DNA of 64,000 nt from contig NZ_PJZI01000005.1 of assembly GCF_002858805.1 (NCBI RefSeq), forward strand, positions 100,451 to 164,450, written 5' to 3'. Origin of the DNA: Chimaeribacter arupi (GTDB lineage Bacteria > Pseudomonadota > Gammaproteobacteria > Enterobacterales > Enterobacteriaceae). Positions 35,492-44,868 of the stretch are shown piece after piece. The position numbers and the translations under genes were made by a program. Numbering within the stretch: the first letter of the stretch is position 1; the number at the start of each line of letters is the position of its first letter. Below the pieces are notes generated by a model that worked only from the letters and a program-made list of their open reading frames with translations, was not told where the DNA came from and ran no database searches.

Positions 35492-35513
35492 AGGTTTCTT
35501 CACGCCGTATCAA

Positions 35514-36194
35514 TTATTGCGCGAACTGCTCAATCAGCCGCGCGGCGGTGGCGGCGGAGGACGTCGGGTTCTGCCCGGTGATAAGCCTGCCGTCAGTCAC
35601 CACGTAGGAACCCCAGTCTTCGCCTTTGGAGTAGATCCCCCCTTTGGCAATCAGTTCATCTTCCACCAGGAAAGGCACCACGTTGGTCAGCCCAACCGCC
35701 TCTTCTTCCGTATTGGTAAAACCGGTCACTTTTTTGCCTTCCACCAGCGGTTTGCCGTCCGGGGTTTTCACATGGCGCAGTACACCGGGAGCGTGGCAGA
35801 CAAAGGCCACCGGCTTGTTGGCCGCGACAAAGGATTCAATCAGCGCGATGGAGTGGCTGTCTTCAGCCAGATCCCACAGCGGGCCGTGGCCGCCCGGATA
35901 AAAGACCGTGTCGAAATCCGCTGAGGATACGCTGTCAAGGCGCACGGTGGCAGCCAGTTGCGCGGTGGCCTCGGCATCGGCTTCAAAGCGGCGGGTCAGG
36001 TCGGTCTGGAACATCGGTTCGTTGCTTTTTGGGTCCAGCGGCGGCTGGCCACCGGCCGGTGATGCCAGGGTGATGTTCGCCCCTGCCTCTTTGAAGGCGT
36101 AATACGGGGCAGCCAGTTCTTCCAGCCAGAAGCCGGTTTTACGGCCGGTGTTGCCAAGCTGGTCATGGGATGTCAGGACGATTAATACGTTCAT
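35514..36194 (-). CDS. DJ-1/PfpI-family protein (type 1 glutamine-amidotransferase-like)
   Basis: Cytoplasmic protein of the DJ-1/PfpI superfamily, 226 aa, of the group that includes glyoxalase-III-like and chaperone Hsp31-like proteins. The nucleophile elbow is FVCHAPGVL with Cys133 and His134; the acidic partner is in GFWLEELAAP (Glu25 or Glu26). Glyoxal detoxification is plausible but unproven. A palindromic site TAGACCGGTCGTCTT (36234-36248), shared with the NemR-like regulator upstream, sits 40 bp before its start, so it is the likely regulated target. Confidence 0.88.
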   Translation of the reverse strand: MNVLIVLTSHDQLGNTGRKTGFWLEELAAPYYAFKEAGANITLASPAGGQPPLDPKSNEPMFQTDLTRRFEADAEATAQLAATVRLDSVSSADFDTVFYPGGHGPLWDLAEDSHSIALIESFVAANKPVAFVCHAPGVLRHVKTPDGKPLVEGKKVTGFTNTEEEAVGLTNVVPFLVEDELIAKGGIYSKGEDWGSYVVTDGRLITGQNPTSSAATAARLIEQFAQ

Positions 36195-36233
36195 GGTGTC
36201 TCTCCAGATGTCAGGGTTTAGGTTTGTCTAAAA

Positions 36234-36248
36234 TAGACCGGTCGTCTT
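36234..36248. promoter_or_regulatory. NemR-like operator upstream of DJ-1 gene
   Basis: TAGACCGGTCGTCTT, core AGAC-N5-GTCT. It matches the site at 36942-36956 in 13 of 15 positions and resembles my recollection of the NemR box of E. coli. Confidence 0.65.
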
Positions 36249-36262
36249 AAGGCTGTCTCTAA

Positions 36263-36285
36263 AAAAACGCCGCGAAGGCGTTTTT
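36263..36285. terminator. Terminator after the NemR-like gene
   Basis: AAAAACGCC-GCGAA-GGCGTTTTT hairpin lies 28 bp beyond the regulator stop and just before the DJ-1 promoter. Confidence 0.85.
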
Positions 36286-36312
36286 CATCAGCCGGATACG
36301 GCGGCTGTTTTA

Positions 36313-36921
36313 TTACTGCGGCGGCAAATTAAGCCACTGCCGGGTTGCCGCCATCGCCGCATCAAACGGCTGCGTATTGCGCGAAATTTTGACCATCACG
36401 CTTGCGCCCAGCCAGAGCTGGTAGAGGCTCTGCGCCATCTCGTCCGGGTTCCCTTCAGGATGAAGCGACCCATCACTTATGCCTGCTTTCATCACCTCAG
36501 CCATATGCCGGGTGATGGCCTCAGTGCCGCGCTGAAGCGACGTCCGCATCGCTTCTGATAAATCTGCCACTTCCGCCCCGAGTTTCACCGCCAGGCATTT
36601 GCCCTGGCACTCTTCGAACGACTGGTTATCCCGCCATTGCTGGAAATAAGCCAGCAGCCTTTGGGCAGCCGTGAGATCCTGCCGGGAAAACAGCGCATCC
36701 ATGTCGGCAAGGTACTCTTCAAAGTAGTTATCCAGCAGGGCTTCGCCAAATGCCTCTTTGGAGCTGAAGTAGTTGTAAAACGAGCCTTTTGGCACAGAGG
36801 CTGCGGTCAGGATTTCATTCAGCCCGACGGCTGAAAACCCTTTGGCGGCCATGATGCGGTTTCCGGTTTCGAGGATCCGCTGTTGAGTGCCGGCTGTTTT
36901 GTGTGCTGTTGTCTTGTTCAT
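36313..36921 (-). CDS. TetR-family regulator, NemR/AcuR-like
   Basis: Repressor of 202 aa. The helix-turn-helix region spans about 14-60 (GLNEILTAASVPKGSFYNYFSSKEAFGEALLDNYF), strongly similar to NemR. The ligand domain has CQGKCLAVKLGAEVADLSEAMR: Cys109 aligns with the redox/electrophile-reactive Cys106 of NemR, and Cys105 is nearby. It therefore probably senses reactive aldehydes or quinones. A perfect 15-bp palindrome (36942-36956) lies 21 bp upstream of its start and a close copy is at the DJ-1 promoter, so it likely controls itself and DJ-1. Confidence 0.88.
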   Translation of the reverse strand: MNKTTAHKTAGTQQRILETGNRIMAAKGFSAVGLNEILTAASVPKGSFYNYFSSKEAFGEALLDNYFEEYLADMDALFSRQDLTAAQRLLAYFQQWRDNQSFEECQGKCLAVKLGAEVADLSEAMRTSLQRGTEAITRHMAEVMKAGISDGSLHPEGNPDEMAQSLYQLWLGASVMVKISRNTQPFDAAMAATRQWLNLPPQ

Positions 36922-36941
36922 GAACTAACCTTAGCCTTAAT

Positions 36942-36956
36942 TAGACCAGTCGTCTA
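36942..36956. promoter_or_regulatory. NemR-like operator upstream of the regulator gene
   Basis: TAGAC-CAGTC-GTCTA, perfect 5-bp arms, 21 bp before the regulator start; autoregulation is implied. Confidence 0.7.
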
Positions 36957-36999
36957 CAAAAATCTCAGATTATTTTTACCCTGCCCTTCAGCCATAAAA

Positions 37000-37024
37000 A
37001 ACCCCAGGCACCAGGCCCGGGGTT
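37000..37024 (-). terminator. Terminator of the second Met-type importer operon
   Basis: On the minus strand AACCCC and GGGGTT pair and are followed by TTTTTATGG, 23 bp past the binding-protein stop. Confidence 0.8.
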
Positions 37025-37046
37025 GTTGTGTGTATCAGAGCGGGAA

Positions 37047-37859
37047 TCAGTTATTAACCGGGATCACCGCGCCTTTGTATTTGGTGCGGATCCAGTCCTG
37101 AATCGGTTTGGAGTGCAGCACGGTCACCAGCGCTTTGATGTCCGGCTTATTCTCGTCGCCGCGATGCACGGTGATGATGTTGGCGTATGGGTTGTTCTCG
37201 CCGCTTTCAACCGCGATCGGGTCTTTCACCGGGTCGAGGCCGGCGTCGATGGCGTAGTTGGCGTTGATCACCACCGCATCGCCTTCGTCATTGTTGTACA
37301 TCTGCGGCAGCAGGGAGCCTTCCACGTTCGGGAGGAATTGCAGGTTTTTCGGGTTGTCCACGATGTCGCTGATGCGTGCGTCAGTTTTGCTGACGCCCGG
37401 TTTCAGTTTGATCACGCCTTCACGCTCGAAAATAGAGAGGATGCGCCCCTCTTCCGCCACGGCGTCACGCATGATGACTTTGCCTTTGTTCGGCAGGTCT
37501 TTCAGGCTTTTGTATTTTTTGGAGTAGATGCCGATAGGCTCGATGTGGATCGCGCCTGCGCTGACAAAATCATACTCTTTGTCGCCTTCGTGGTCTTTCA
37601 GCACGCTGTTCAGGTACGGCACATGCTGGAAATAGTTGGCGTCGATGTCACGGCTGGCCAGCGCGGTGTTCGGCAGGATGTAGTCCTGGAACGGTCTGAT
37701 CTCGAGGTCGATACCCTGTTTCGCCAGAATCGGTTTGGCCTGCTCCAGGATTTCGGCGTGCGGCACGTTAGACGCGCCCACGGTCAGGGTGTCTGCCCAC
37801 GCGGAGAGGCTCAGGGCGGAGAGCGTGGCCGCAGCCAACAGTGTCAGTGCTTTTTTCAT
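37047..37859 (-). CDS. MetQ/NlpA-family binding protein, second Met-type importer
   Basis: Periplasmic binding protein, 270 aa. Signal peptide MKKALTLLAAATLSALSLSAWA ends in an ordinary signal-peptidase I site, with no lipobox. Family blocks: IRPFQDYILPNTALASRDIDANYFQHVPYLNS, GAIHIEPIGIYSKKYKSLKDLPNKGKVIM and NPYANIITVHRGDENKPDIKALV. Last gene of a minus-strand N-I-Q operon. It differs clearly from the sulfur-operon paralogue at 32.2 kb. Methionine or a related amino acid is the expected ligand for the family. Confidence 0.9.
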   Translation of the reverse strand: MKKALTLLAAATLSALSLSAWADTLTVGASNVPHAEILEQAKPILAKQGIDLEIRPFQDYILPNTALASRDIDANYFQHVPYLNSVLKDHEGDKEYDFVSAGAIHIEPIGIYSKKYKSLKDLPNKGKVIMRDAVAEEGRILSIFEREGVIKLKPGVSKTDARISDIVDNPKNLQFLPNVEGSLLPQMYNNDEGDAVVINANYAIDAGLDPVKDPIAVESGENNPYANIITVHRGDENKPDIKALVTVLHSKPIQDWIRTKYKGAVIPVNN

Positions 37860-37875
37860 GGTTATTATCCGTCTG

Positions 37876-38544
37876 TTAACGTTTATCGAGCAGGGAAGTG
37901 ATCAGATCGCCCACCAACTGAATGATGAACACAATGATCAGAATCATCACGGTCGCCACCAGCGTGACGTCGTTATGGTTACGCTGGAATCCTTCCAGAT
38001 ACGCGAGGTTGCCGAGGCCGCCTGCGCCAATCACCCCGGCCATCGCGCTGTAGCTGACCAGCGCGATCAGCGTCACGGTAATGCCGGAGACCAGCGCCGG
38101 GGAAGACTCCGGCAACAGCACGCGGAAAATCAGGGTGCTGACGCGCGCGCCCATCGAGCGCGACGCCTCAATCACCCCTTTGTCCACTTCACGCAGGCCG
38201 ATTTCCACCAGCCGGGCATAGAACGGGGCGGCACCCACAATCAGCGCCGGCAGCGCAGCGTTGGCACCGAGGATGGTGCCGATCAGCGTTTTGGTGAACG
38301 GGATCAGCAACACAATCAAAATGATGAACGGGATGGAGCGGAACACGTTCACCACCACCGAGATCACCGAATAGAGCGGCTTATTCTGGAACAGGCCGCC
38401 GCGCGCGGTTAAAAACAGCGCCAGACCCAGCGCAATGCCCAATACGAAGGTGGCAATGCCGGACAACGAGGTCATGTAGAGCGTTTCCAGCGTGGCGTCC
38501 CAGAGTTTATCCACCTTCAGGTGCGGGAACAGGGAGGCAATCAT
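37876..38544 (-). CDS. MetI-like permease, second Met-type importer
   Basis: Inner-membrane permease, 222 aa, five spans. NVFRSIPFIILIVLLIPFTKTLIGT, the EAA loop EASRSMGARVSTLIFRVLLPESSPA, and SYSAMAGVIGAGGLGNLAYLEGFQRN are intact MetI signatures. It overlaps the ATPase stop by 4 bp and is 16 bp from the binding-protein start, so the three genes are one operon. Confidence 0.93.
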   Translation of the reverse strand: MIASLFPHLKVDKLWDATLETLYMTSLSGIATFVLGIALGLALFLTARGGLFQNKPLYSVISVVVNVFRSIPFIILIVLLIPFTKTLIGTILGANAALPALIVGAAPFYARLVEIGLREVDKGVIEASRSMGARVSTLIFRVLLPESSPALVSGITVTLIALVSYSAMAGVIGAGGLGNLAYLEGFQRNHNDVTLVATVMILIIVFIIQLVGDLITSLLDKR

Positions 38545-39560
38545 TGGACCACCTCGGTTGCGATGTCGTGGTGTTGCAGGTCGTGCAAAATTTTCTCCAG
38601 CAGGTCTGGGGTGGCATTGAGGTGCAGCCAGAGTTCGCCAAACGCGCCGTTGGCGGTCTGGGTCATCTTGCCGTGCAGAATGTTGAACGGGAGCTGGTAG
38701 CGCAGAGCGAGTTCAGACACCACCGGCTGGTGGGCATTGGTGCCGGTAAAGGTCAGTTTCAGCACGCTGCCGCCCAGGGCTTTCACCAGTTGCGGGTCGA
38801 ATGCCTCTTCCGTCTGCTGGTATTGGTTAACCTGGTTGACGAACTGGCGGGTAATCGGCTGTTGTGGGTGGGTGAACACCTGGATCACCTCGCCCTCTTC
38901 CACCACCCGGCCATTTTCCATCACCGCGACACGGTGGCAGATTTTGCGTACCACATGCATCTCGTGGGTAATCAGGACGATGGTGAGGTTAAGCTTGCGG
39001 TTGATGTCCAACAGCAATTCAAGGATGGCGTCCGTGGTTTGCGGGTCAAGCGCCGAGGTGGCTTCGTCACACAGCAGCACATCGGGGTTATTGGCGAGCG
39101 CACGGGCAATGCCGACACGCTGTTTCTGGCCGCCGGAGAGCTGGGAAGGATAGGCATTCTCCCGCCCCTGCAAGCCCACCAGCGCCACCAGTTCTTTCAC
39201 CCGTTGTTGGATGGCTGCTTTCGGCGTCCCGGCGATTTGCATCGAAAAAGCGATGTTCTCGCTGACGGTACGCGACCAGAGCAGATTGAAGTGCTGGAAC
39301 ACCATGCTGATTTTCAGGCGCGCCCGGCGTAACTGTTCGCCGCTGGCCTGCGCAATATCCTGCCCGGCGACGTTCACCACACCGGAGGTCGGCTTTTCCA
39401 GCCCGTTCAACAGGCGGATCAGGGTACTTTTCCCGGCGCCGCTGTAACCAATAATGCCGTAAATCTGCCCACGCTCAACGCTCAGGCTGACGTTATCCAC
39501 CGCCACAATCGGCTGCTTATCGCCATTAAATATTTTCGACACGTTCGAAAGAACGATCAT
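38541..39560 (-). CDS. MetN-like ATPase, second Met-type importer
   Basis: ATPase of 339 aa from ATG 39560 (MIVLSNVSKIFNGD); a start 39 bp upstream is possible but adds unconserved residues. Walker A GYSGAGKST, signature LSGGQKQR, Walker B LLCDEATSALD, switch LITHEMHVVRK. The C-terminal 90 residues form a NIL-type regulatory domain (SVLKLTFTGTNAHQPVVSELALRY). First gene of the operon. Confidence 0.93.
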   Translation of the reverse strand: MIVLSNVSKIFNGDKQPIVAVDNVSLSVERGQIYGIIGYSGAGKSTLIRLLNGLEKPTSGVVNVAGQDIAQASGEQLRRARLKISMVFQHFNLLWSRTVSENIAFSMQIAGTPKAAIQQRVKELVALVGLQGRENAYPSQLSGGQKQRVGIARALANNPDVLLCDEATSALDPQTTDAILELLLDINRKLNLTIVLITHEMHVVRKICHRVAVMENGRVVEEGEVIQVFTHPQQPITRQFVNQVNQYQQTEEAFDPQLVKALGGSVLKLTFTGTNAHQPVVSELALRYQLPFNILHGKMTQTANGAFGELWLHLNATPDLLEKILHDLQHHDIATEVVQ

Positions 39561-40054
39561 ATCCCGTGGTTCCTTATCAATTGCCGCTATTTTCAGCAAG
39601 GTGCCGAATAAATAAACTGCCGCTGAGTGCTTTTATTTATAGATGAATAACTGGCATTCATAACATAAGTATCGCGTATGTTTGAGCATGCTAAAGAAAG
39701 CCTTTCACAAGCGAAAGTATTAAAACGCGATTGCTTATGGCTTTTTTTTCTAACCTTATATGTTTGCCGCCACACAGGGTAAGAAACCCTGAGGATGATG
39801 CAAAAACACGGGATTGACTGATAAAAAAGCGGCCGCCCAAAGGGCAGCCGTAATAACGGAGTGTCCGGAATGCCCGGCGCCCTGCCAGCTGTTTAAACGT
39901 GGCAGCAGGCTAAACAGAGCAGCCGGTTTACGGTGAGCGATTACGGGACAACGCCACTCTACCCAAAATAAGCGGTCGGGCGAACCAGGATATTTAGCTT
40001 AGGTTATGCGGAAAATGGCGTAGCGCTGCATTCCGGCCGCACGCCGGGCGAAGG
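39561..40054. other. Non-coding region between metN-like and mntR
   Basis: About 490 bp. The part next to the importer is AT-rich and probably holds its promoter. A hairpin at 39823-39850 should stop leftward mntR transcripts. The rest (39,851-40,054) shows no reading frame or motif I can name. Confidence 0.5.
39823..39850 (-). terminator. Probable terminator, leftward
   Basis: On the minus strand GGCTGCCC-TTT-GGGCGGCC (one G-T pair) is followed by GCTTTTTTATC. It lies about 205 bp beyond the mntR stop. Confidence 0.7.
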
Positions 40055-40522
40055 TCAGGCCGGATCCCGCCCCTGCTCAGTAAACCGGCGGAAAACGTCC
40101 AGCGTTTCATCACTGACATGGTGTTCAATCCCCTCCGCATCGCGGCGGGCGGTTTCCGGGCTGATGCCCAGCGCCAGCAGAAAAGATTCCACAATCTGGT
40201 GGCGGATGCGGCTCTCGACCGCCAATTTTTCACCTTCCGGCGTCAGGAAGACCCCCCGGTAAGGCATCTGTACCACCAGGCCGGCCACTGCCAGCCGTTT
40301 CAGCATCTTAGCGACGGTAGGCTGTGACACACCAAGGCGGGCGGCGAGATCCACCTGCCGCGCTTCGCCAAACTCCCCGATCAGATCGGAAATCAGCTCG
40401 ACATAGTCGTCGATAAGCTCGCGGCGATGGGCCTCGCGTACCTGTAGAAATCCCTGCACATGTTCTTCGACACCCAATAATGGGTTACTGCCGGACGGGT
40501 TGGTGTTGTCGTTCTGGGCCAT
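40055..40522 (-). CDS. mntR: Manganese-responsive regulator MntR
   Basis: DtxR-family manganese regulator, 155 aa, from ATG 40522, which follows AGGAAAGTTG. The N-terminal winged helix contains [30 protein letters not shown]; the metal/dimer domain has [39 protein letters not shown] with the expected His/Glu/Asp ligands. It is divergent from sitABCD, with a perfect 16-bp MntR-type palindrome in between, so it very likely represses sit when Mn is replete. Confidence 0.94.
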   Translation of the reverse strand: MAQNDNTNPSGSNPLLGVEEHVQGFLQVREAHRRELIDDYVELISDLIGEFGEARQVDLAARLGVSQPTVAKMLKRLAVAGLVVQMPYRGVFLTPEGEKLAVESRIRHQIVESFLLALGISPETARRDAEGIEHHVSDETLDVFRRFTEQGRDPA

Positions 40523-40648
40523 CAACTTTCCTCATTTTTCCTGACCAATCCCCGGCATTTCACCCCGGTATCAGCATACTAACGGTGCCTATTGTAAACC
40601 ATGCGCGCCTCATGACAAATTTCCTGCTGTTTTGCTTTTGCTATAAAA

Positions 40649-40664
40649 TATAGCCTGTGCTATA
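40649..40664. promoter_or_regulatory. MntR box upstream of sitA
   Basis: TATAGC-CTGT-GCTATA, a perfect palindrome flanked by A/T bases, close to the known enterobacterial MntR consensus (ATAGC-N4-GCTAT core), 69 bp before sitA. Confidence 0.8.
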
Positions 40665-40732
40665 CCTGTTTAATAATCGATCTGATGCGGCCTGCCGCCG
40701 GATCGACCCGATGACGTAATAAGGGGGAAACA

Positions 40733-41674
40733 ATGGCACGATTCAGGCAACTGCTGAGGTTATATGGCCGCTCACCGTTTACGCTGCGGCTGATGCTGGT
40801 GAGCATGGTCGTGGCGCTGTTCAGCGGCGCGGCGCAGGCTGAGGGCGGGCCGGAAAAAAAGTTCCGCGTCCTGACCACCTTCACCGTGATTCAGGACATC
40901 GCGCAAAATGTGGCCGGCGACGCCGCGGTAGTGGAGTCGATCACCCGCCCCGGCGCTGAGATCCATGACTACCAGCCGACGCCGCGTGACATTGTGAAAA
41001 CCCAGTCTGCCGATCTGGTGCTGTGGAACGGGCTGAACCTGGAGCGCTGGTTTGGCCGCTTTTTTGAGAATGTACGCGATGTGCCGTCGGTGGTGATTAC
41101 CCAGGGCATCACGCCGATGCCGATCCGCGACGGCCCTTACCGCAATAACCCGAACCCCCATGCCTGGATGTCCCCGCAGAACGCGCTGATCTACATCGAA
41201 AATATCCGCGCCGCCCTGGTAAAACATGACCCCGCCCATGCTGACACCTACAACCGCAACGCCCGCGCGTATGCGGAGAAAATCAGCGCCCTGGATGCGC
41301 CGCTGCGCGCCCGCCTTAATAAGATCCCCCCGGCGCAGCGCTGGCTGGTGACCAGCGAAGGCGCGTTCAGCTATCTGGCGCATGATTATGGGCTGAACGA
41401 ACTCTACCTCTGGCCGATTAATGCCGACCAGCAAGGCACGCCGCAACAGGTGCGGCAGGTGATTGACCGGGTACGGGAACACCAGGTGCCGGTGGTGTTC
41501 AGCGAAAGCACCATCTCCGACAAACCGGCGCGCCAGGTCAGCAAAGAGACCGGCGCACGCTACGGCGGCGTGCTGTATGTCGATTCGCTCTCTGCCGCAG
41601 GCGGCCCGGTACCGACCTACCTCGATCTGCTCACTGTCACGGTTGACACCATTGCAAAGGGGTTTAACCAATGA
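40733..41674 (+). CDS. sitA: Manganese/iron ABC importer binding protein SitA
   Basis: Periplasmic metal-binding protein of the cluster 9 (SitA/YfeA) type, 313 aa, delivering Mn2+ and Fe2+. Signal peptide ends near residue 36 (FSGAAQA). Metal ligands are seen in [13 protein letters not shown] (His), [13 protein letters not shown] (His), the Glu in [13 protein letters not shown] and the Asp in YVDSLS. Starts a four-gene operon with overlapping ends (ATGA with sitB). Confidence 0.95.
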   Translation: MARFRQLLRLYGRSPFTLRLMLVSMVVALFSGAAQAEGGPEKKFRVLTTFTVIQDIAQNVAGDAAVVESITRPGAEIHDYQPTPRDIVKTQSADLVLWNGLNLERWFGRFFENVRDVPSVVITQGITPMPIRDGPYRNNPNPHAWMSPQNALIYIENIRAALVKHDPAHADTYNRNARAYAEKISALDAPLRARLNKIPPAQRWLVTSEGAFSYLAHDYGLNELYLWPINADQQGTPQQVRQVIDRVREHQVPVVFSESTISDKPARQVSKETGARYGGVLYVDSLSAAGGPVPTYLDLLTVTVDTIAKGFNQ

Positions 41675-42450
41675 CATCGACCCATTCTCTGCCGCATCTG
41701 GCCGTGGAAGGCATGAGCGTCACCTACCGCAACGGCCATACCGCACTGGAGTCCGCCAGTTTCCGGCTGCACGGCGGGATGCTCTGTGCGCTGATTGGCG
41801 TCAACGGCAGCGGCAAATCCACGCTGTTCAAAAGCATTATGGGCATGGTGCGCCCTTCGGCCGGGCGTGTGACGCTCGACGGTGAGCCCATCAGCCGGGC
41901 GCTGAAACAAAACCGCATCGCCTACGTGCCGCAGTCGGAAGAAGTGGACTGGAACTTCCCGGTGCTGGTGCGGGATGTGGTTATGATGGGCCGCTACGGC
42001 CGGATGAACTTCCTGCGCATCGCTGCGAAAGAGGATCACCGGCAGGTGGATGAGGCGCTGGCGCGCGTCGGCCTGACGGACTTGCAGCACCGGCAGATTG
42101 GCGAGCTCTCCGGCGGGCAGAAAAAACGCGTCTTCCTGGCGCGGGCGCTGGCACAGCAAGGAAGGGTGCTGCTGCTGGATGAGCCGTTCACCGGCGTGGA
42201 TGTGCAGACAGAGAATGCGATTGTCGATCTGCTGAAGGCGTTGCGCGCCGAGGGCCACCTGATCCTGGTGTCCACCCATAATCTGGCCAGTGTGCCGGCA
42301 TTCTGTGACAGCGCGGTGCTGATTAACCGCACGGTGCTGGCCGCTGGGCCGCTGGCTGACACCTTTACCCGCGCCAACCTGGAACGGGCGTTCGGCGGGG
42401 TGCTGGCATCGCTGAACCTGCCGGAGGCAATGGCGGGAGGCGCGCCATGA
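41671..42450 (+). CDS. sitB: Mn/Fe ABC importer ATPase SitB
   Basis: ATPase of the Sit importer, 259 aa. Walker [10 protein letters not shown], signature LSGGQKKR, Walker [12 protein letters not shown], switch [30 protein letters not shown] is typical of Mn/Zn/Fe importer ATPases. Overlaps sitA and sitC by 4 bp each. Confidence 0.95.
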   Translation: MTSTHSLPHLAVEGMSVTYRNGHTALESASFRLHGGMLCALIGVNGSGKSTLFKSIMGMVRPSAGRVTLDGEPISRALKQNRIAYVPQSEEVDWNFPVLVRDVVMMGRYGRMNFLRIAAKEDHRQVDEALARVGLTDLQHRQIGELSGGQKKRVFLARALAQQGRVLLLDEPFTGVDVQTENAIVDLLKALRAEGHLILVSTHNLASVPAFCDSAVLINRTVLAAGPLADTFTRANLERAFGGVLASLNLPEAMAGGAP

Positions 42451-43316
42451 TCGAACTGCTGCTGTTGCCGCTGCGCTATGACTATATGCTCAAGGCGATC
42501 TGGGTCAGCGGCCTGGTCGGCGCCGCCTGTGCGTTTTTGTCCGCTTACCTGATGCTGAAAGGCTGGTCGCTGATGGGCGACGCGCTCTCGCACTCCGTGG
42601 TGCCGGGCGTCGCCGGGGCTTACGCCCTGGGGCTGCCTTATGCGGCGGGGGCGTTTCTCACCGGGATGCTGGCCGCCGTGGCGATGGCGCTGGTGCGCCA
42701 CCTCACCCGCCTGCGTGAGGATGCGATCATCGGTTTTGTGTTTTCGACGTTCTTTGCGGCCGGGCTGCTGATCGTCTCCCTCAACCCCACGGCGGTGAAC
42801 ATCCAGTCGATTGTGTTCGGCAATATCCTCGGTATCGCCGATGAAGACGTGATGCAGGTGCAGATCATCATCGGCGTGACGCTGCTGGTGCTGCTCTGCC
42901 TGTGGAAAGATCTGCTGGTGGTATTTTTTGACGAAGGCCATGCGCGCACCCTTGGCCTGTCGCCGCTGCGGCTGAAGCTGATTTTCTTTACGCTGTTCAG
43001 TGCCTGCACGGTAGCGGCGCTGCAAACCGTGGGGGCGATTCTGGTGATCGCGATGGTGATTACGCCGGGCGCGACGGCCTACCTGCTCACTGACCGCTTC
43101 CCGCGCCTGCTGCTGCTGGCGGTGCTGATTGGCGCGCTGACCAGCGCCCTCGGGGCGTGGCTCAGTTTCTATCTGGACGGGGCGACCGGCGGCGTGATCG
43201 TGACGCTGCAAACCCTGCTGTTCCTGCTGGCCTTTCTGTTCGCCCCCAAACATGGGCTGCTGGGTGCCTGGCGGGCACGGCGTCACACACAGGAGAAAAC
43301 CGGATGGAATGGCTGA
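42447..43316 (+). CDS. sitC: Mn/Fe ABC importer permease SitC
   Basis: First membrane subunit, 289 aa, ABC-3 family with about eight hydrophobic spans. [30 protein letters not shown] near the N-terminus and [23 protein letters not shown] in the C-terminal half are conserved. It overlaps sitD by 13 bp. Confidence 0.94.
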   Translation: MIELLLLPLRYDYMLKAIWVSGLVGAACAFLSAYLMLKGWSLMGDALSHSVVPGVAGAYALGLPYAAGAFLTGMLAAVAMALVRHLTRLREDAIIGFVFSTFFAAGLLIVSLNPTAVNIQSIVFGNILGIADEDVMQVQIIIGVTLLVLLCLWKDLLVVFFDEGHARTLGLSPLRLKLIFFTLFSACTVAALQTVGAILVIAMVITPGATAYLLTDRFPRLLLLAVLIGALTSALGAWLSFYLDGATGGVIVTLQTLLFLLAFLFAPKHGLLGAWRARRHTQEKTGWNG

Positions 43317-44125
43317 CGGAACCCCTGGCGTTTGCCTTTATGCAGCGCGCGCTGCTGGCCTCGGTGGCGGTCGGCATCGTCTGCGCCCTGCTCTCCTGCT
43401 TTCTGGTGCTGAAAGGCTGGTCACTGATGGGCGACGCCATCGCTCACGCGGTATTGCCGGGCGTAGTGTTGGCCTGGCTGGCCGGGTTGCCGCTGGTCAT
43501 CGGTGCATTCGGCTCCGGCATGGTGTGTGCACTGGCGACCGGTTACATCAAAGACCATTGCCGGGTCAAAGAAGATGCGGTAATGGGCATTGTCTTCTCC
43601 GGGATGTTTGCGGTCGGGCTGGTGATGTTCTCGCGCCTTGATACAGACCAGCACCTGACCCACCTGCTGTTCGGCAATGTGCTGGGCATCAGCCACCCGG
43701 AACTGGTGCAGACGCTGGTGATTGCGGTGCTGGTGACCGGCCTGGTGCTGCTCAAACAGCGCGATCTGGTGCTGTTCTGCTTTGACCCGGCGCAGGCGCG
43801 GGTCAGCGGCCTGCCGGTGACGCTGCTGCATTACGGCCTGTTGGGGTTGCTGGCGCTGACTATCGTCGCCGCGTTGCAGGCGGTCGGCGTGATTCTGGTG
43901 ATCGCCATGCTGATTACGCCCGGCATTACCGCCTTCCAGCTCTGCCGCCGCTTCCCGGCCATGCTCACTGTGGCGGTATTGGTTTCGGTGTTCGCCTGTG
44001 TCAGCGGCACTTACCTCAGCTTCTACATCGACGCCGCCACCGGCCCGGTAATTGTGCTGATTCAGGCCGGGATGTTTGTGCTGGCATATGTGGGGGGCAG
44101 AGTACGACGCCACAAAGCCGGCTGA
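43304..44125 (+). CDS. sitD: Mn/Fe ABC importer permease SitD
   Basis: Second membrane subunit, 273 aa, paralogous to SitC. Start chosen at ATG 43304 ([14 protein letters not shown]), preceded by AGGAGAAAACCGG; a longer frame starting far inside sitC is not credible. [30 protein letters not shown] and GVILVIAMLITPGITAFQLCRRF mark the family. Last gene of the operon. Confidence 0.94.
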   Translation: MEWLTEPLAFAFMQRALLASVAVGIVCALLSCFLVLKGWSLMGDAIAHAVLPGVVLAWLAGLPLVIGAFGSGMVCALATGYIKDHCRVKEDAVMGIVFSGMFAVGLVMFSRLDTDQHLTHLLFGNVLGISHPELVQTLVIAVLVTGLVLLKQRDLVLFCFDPAQARVSGLPVTLLHYGLLGLLALTIVAALQAVGVILVIAMLITPGITAFQLCRRFPAMLTVAVLVSVFACVSGTYLSFYIDAATGPVIVLIQAGMFVLAYVGGRVRRHKAG

Positions 44126-44325
44126 TTATTTACATTTACTGTGGTCATTGGGCTGCGAAACACCTCTCTTTCATTGCGCCTTAACACCTCTGCTTAGCCA
44201 AAAAACAATAATTCCTTACGGATTATCCGCATTTACCCATGAACTGCCTGAAGTTTGCTTAACTGTATAAGAGGTTACCGGGCGGATCGGGCGATCCGCC
44301 TGTTTGTGCAAACAGTCAGGAGGGA

Positions 44326-44868
44326 ATGATCTTGCAAGACTCTTATCTTGATGCCACCGGGGTGGAAGGCAGTGATGAGCCGGTGATCCGCCGCTGGATT
44401 ACTATCGGCTGCCCCGCAGCAGAGTTGCACCGGCTCTGGCGGCAGCCCGCGACCCTGCCGTTGGTGATGGGCCATTTTGCCGATATTGAGGTGCTGAGTG
44501 ACACCGAATCCCGCTGGCGGGTGGAGGGGCCGTTAGGCAAAAAGTTTGACTGGCAGGTGCGGATTGTCGATGAGGCCGAAGGGCAGTTTATCCTCTGGCG
44601 GACGCTGGAAGGGGCCGATATGCCGAATGAAGGCCGCCTCAGCTTTGCCGCTGCGCCGGGCAACAAAGGCACAGAGCTGACGCTGGAAGTGCGGTTTGAC
44701 CCACCGGGCGGCGCATTGGGCGAAAAGCTGACCTCGATGTTTGATCTGGTGCCCAAAGAAACCCTGGGCAAAGCCCTGCGCCGGTTTAAAAGCCTGGCGG
44801 AAACCGGTGAAATCCCGCTGCTGGCCCCGCTGCCGGCCGCCGGCGATCGCAAAGAAAAGGAGGCATGA
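44326..44868 (+). CDS. SRPBCC (START-like) domain protein
   Basis: Small protein, 180 aa, with the SRPBCC/polyketide-cyclase-like fold pattern: RRWITIGCPAAELHRLWRQPATLPLVMGHF, SRWRVEGPLGKKFDWQVRIVDEAEGQFILWRTLEG and a long C-terminal helix DLVPKETLGKALRRFKSLAETGEIP. Such domains bind hydrophobic ligands; no catalytic role can be named. ATG 44326 follows CAGGAGGGA closely. Its stop overlaps the zinc-dehydrogenase start region, so the two are co-transcribed, a pairing common in enterobacteria. Confidence 0.82.
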   Translation: MILQDSYLDATGVEGSDEPVIRRWITIGCPAAELHRLWRQPATLPLVMGHFADIEVLSDTESRWRVEGPLGKKFDWQVRIVDEAEGQFILWRTLEGADMPNEGRLSFAAAPGNKGTELTLEVRFDPPGGALGEKLTSMFDLVPKETLGKALRRFKSLAETGEIPLLAPLPAAGDRKEKEA

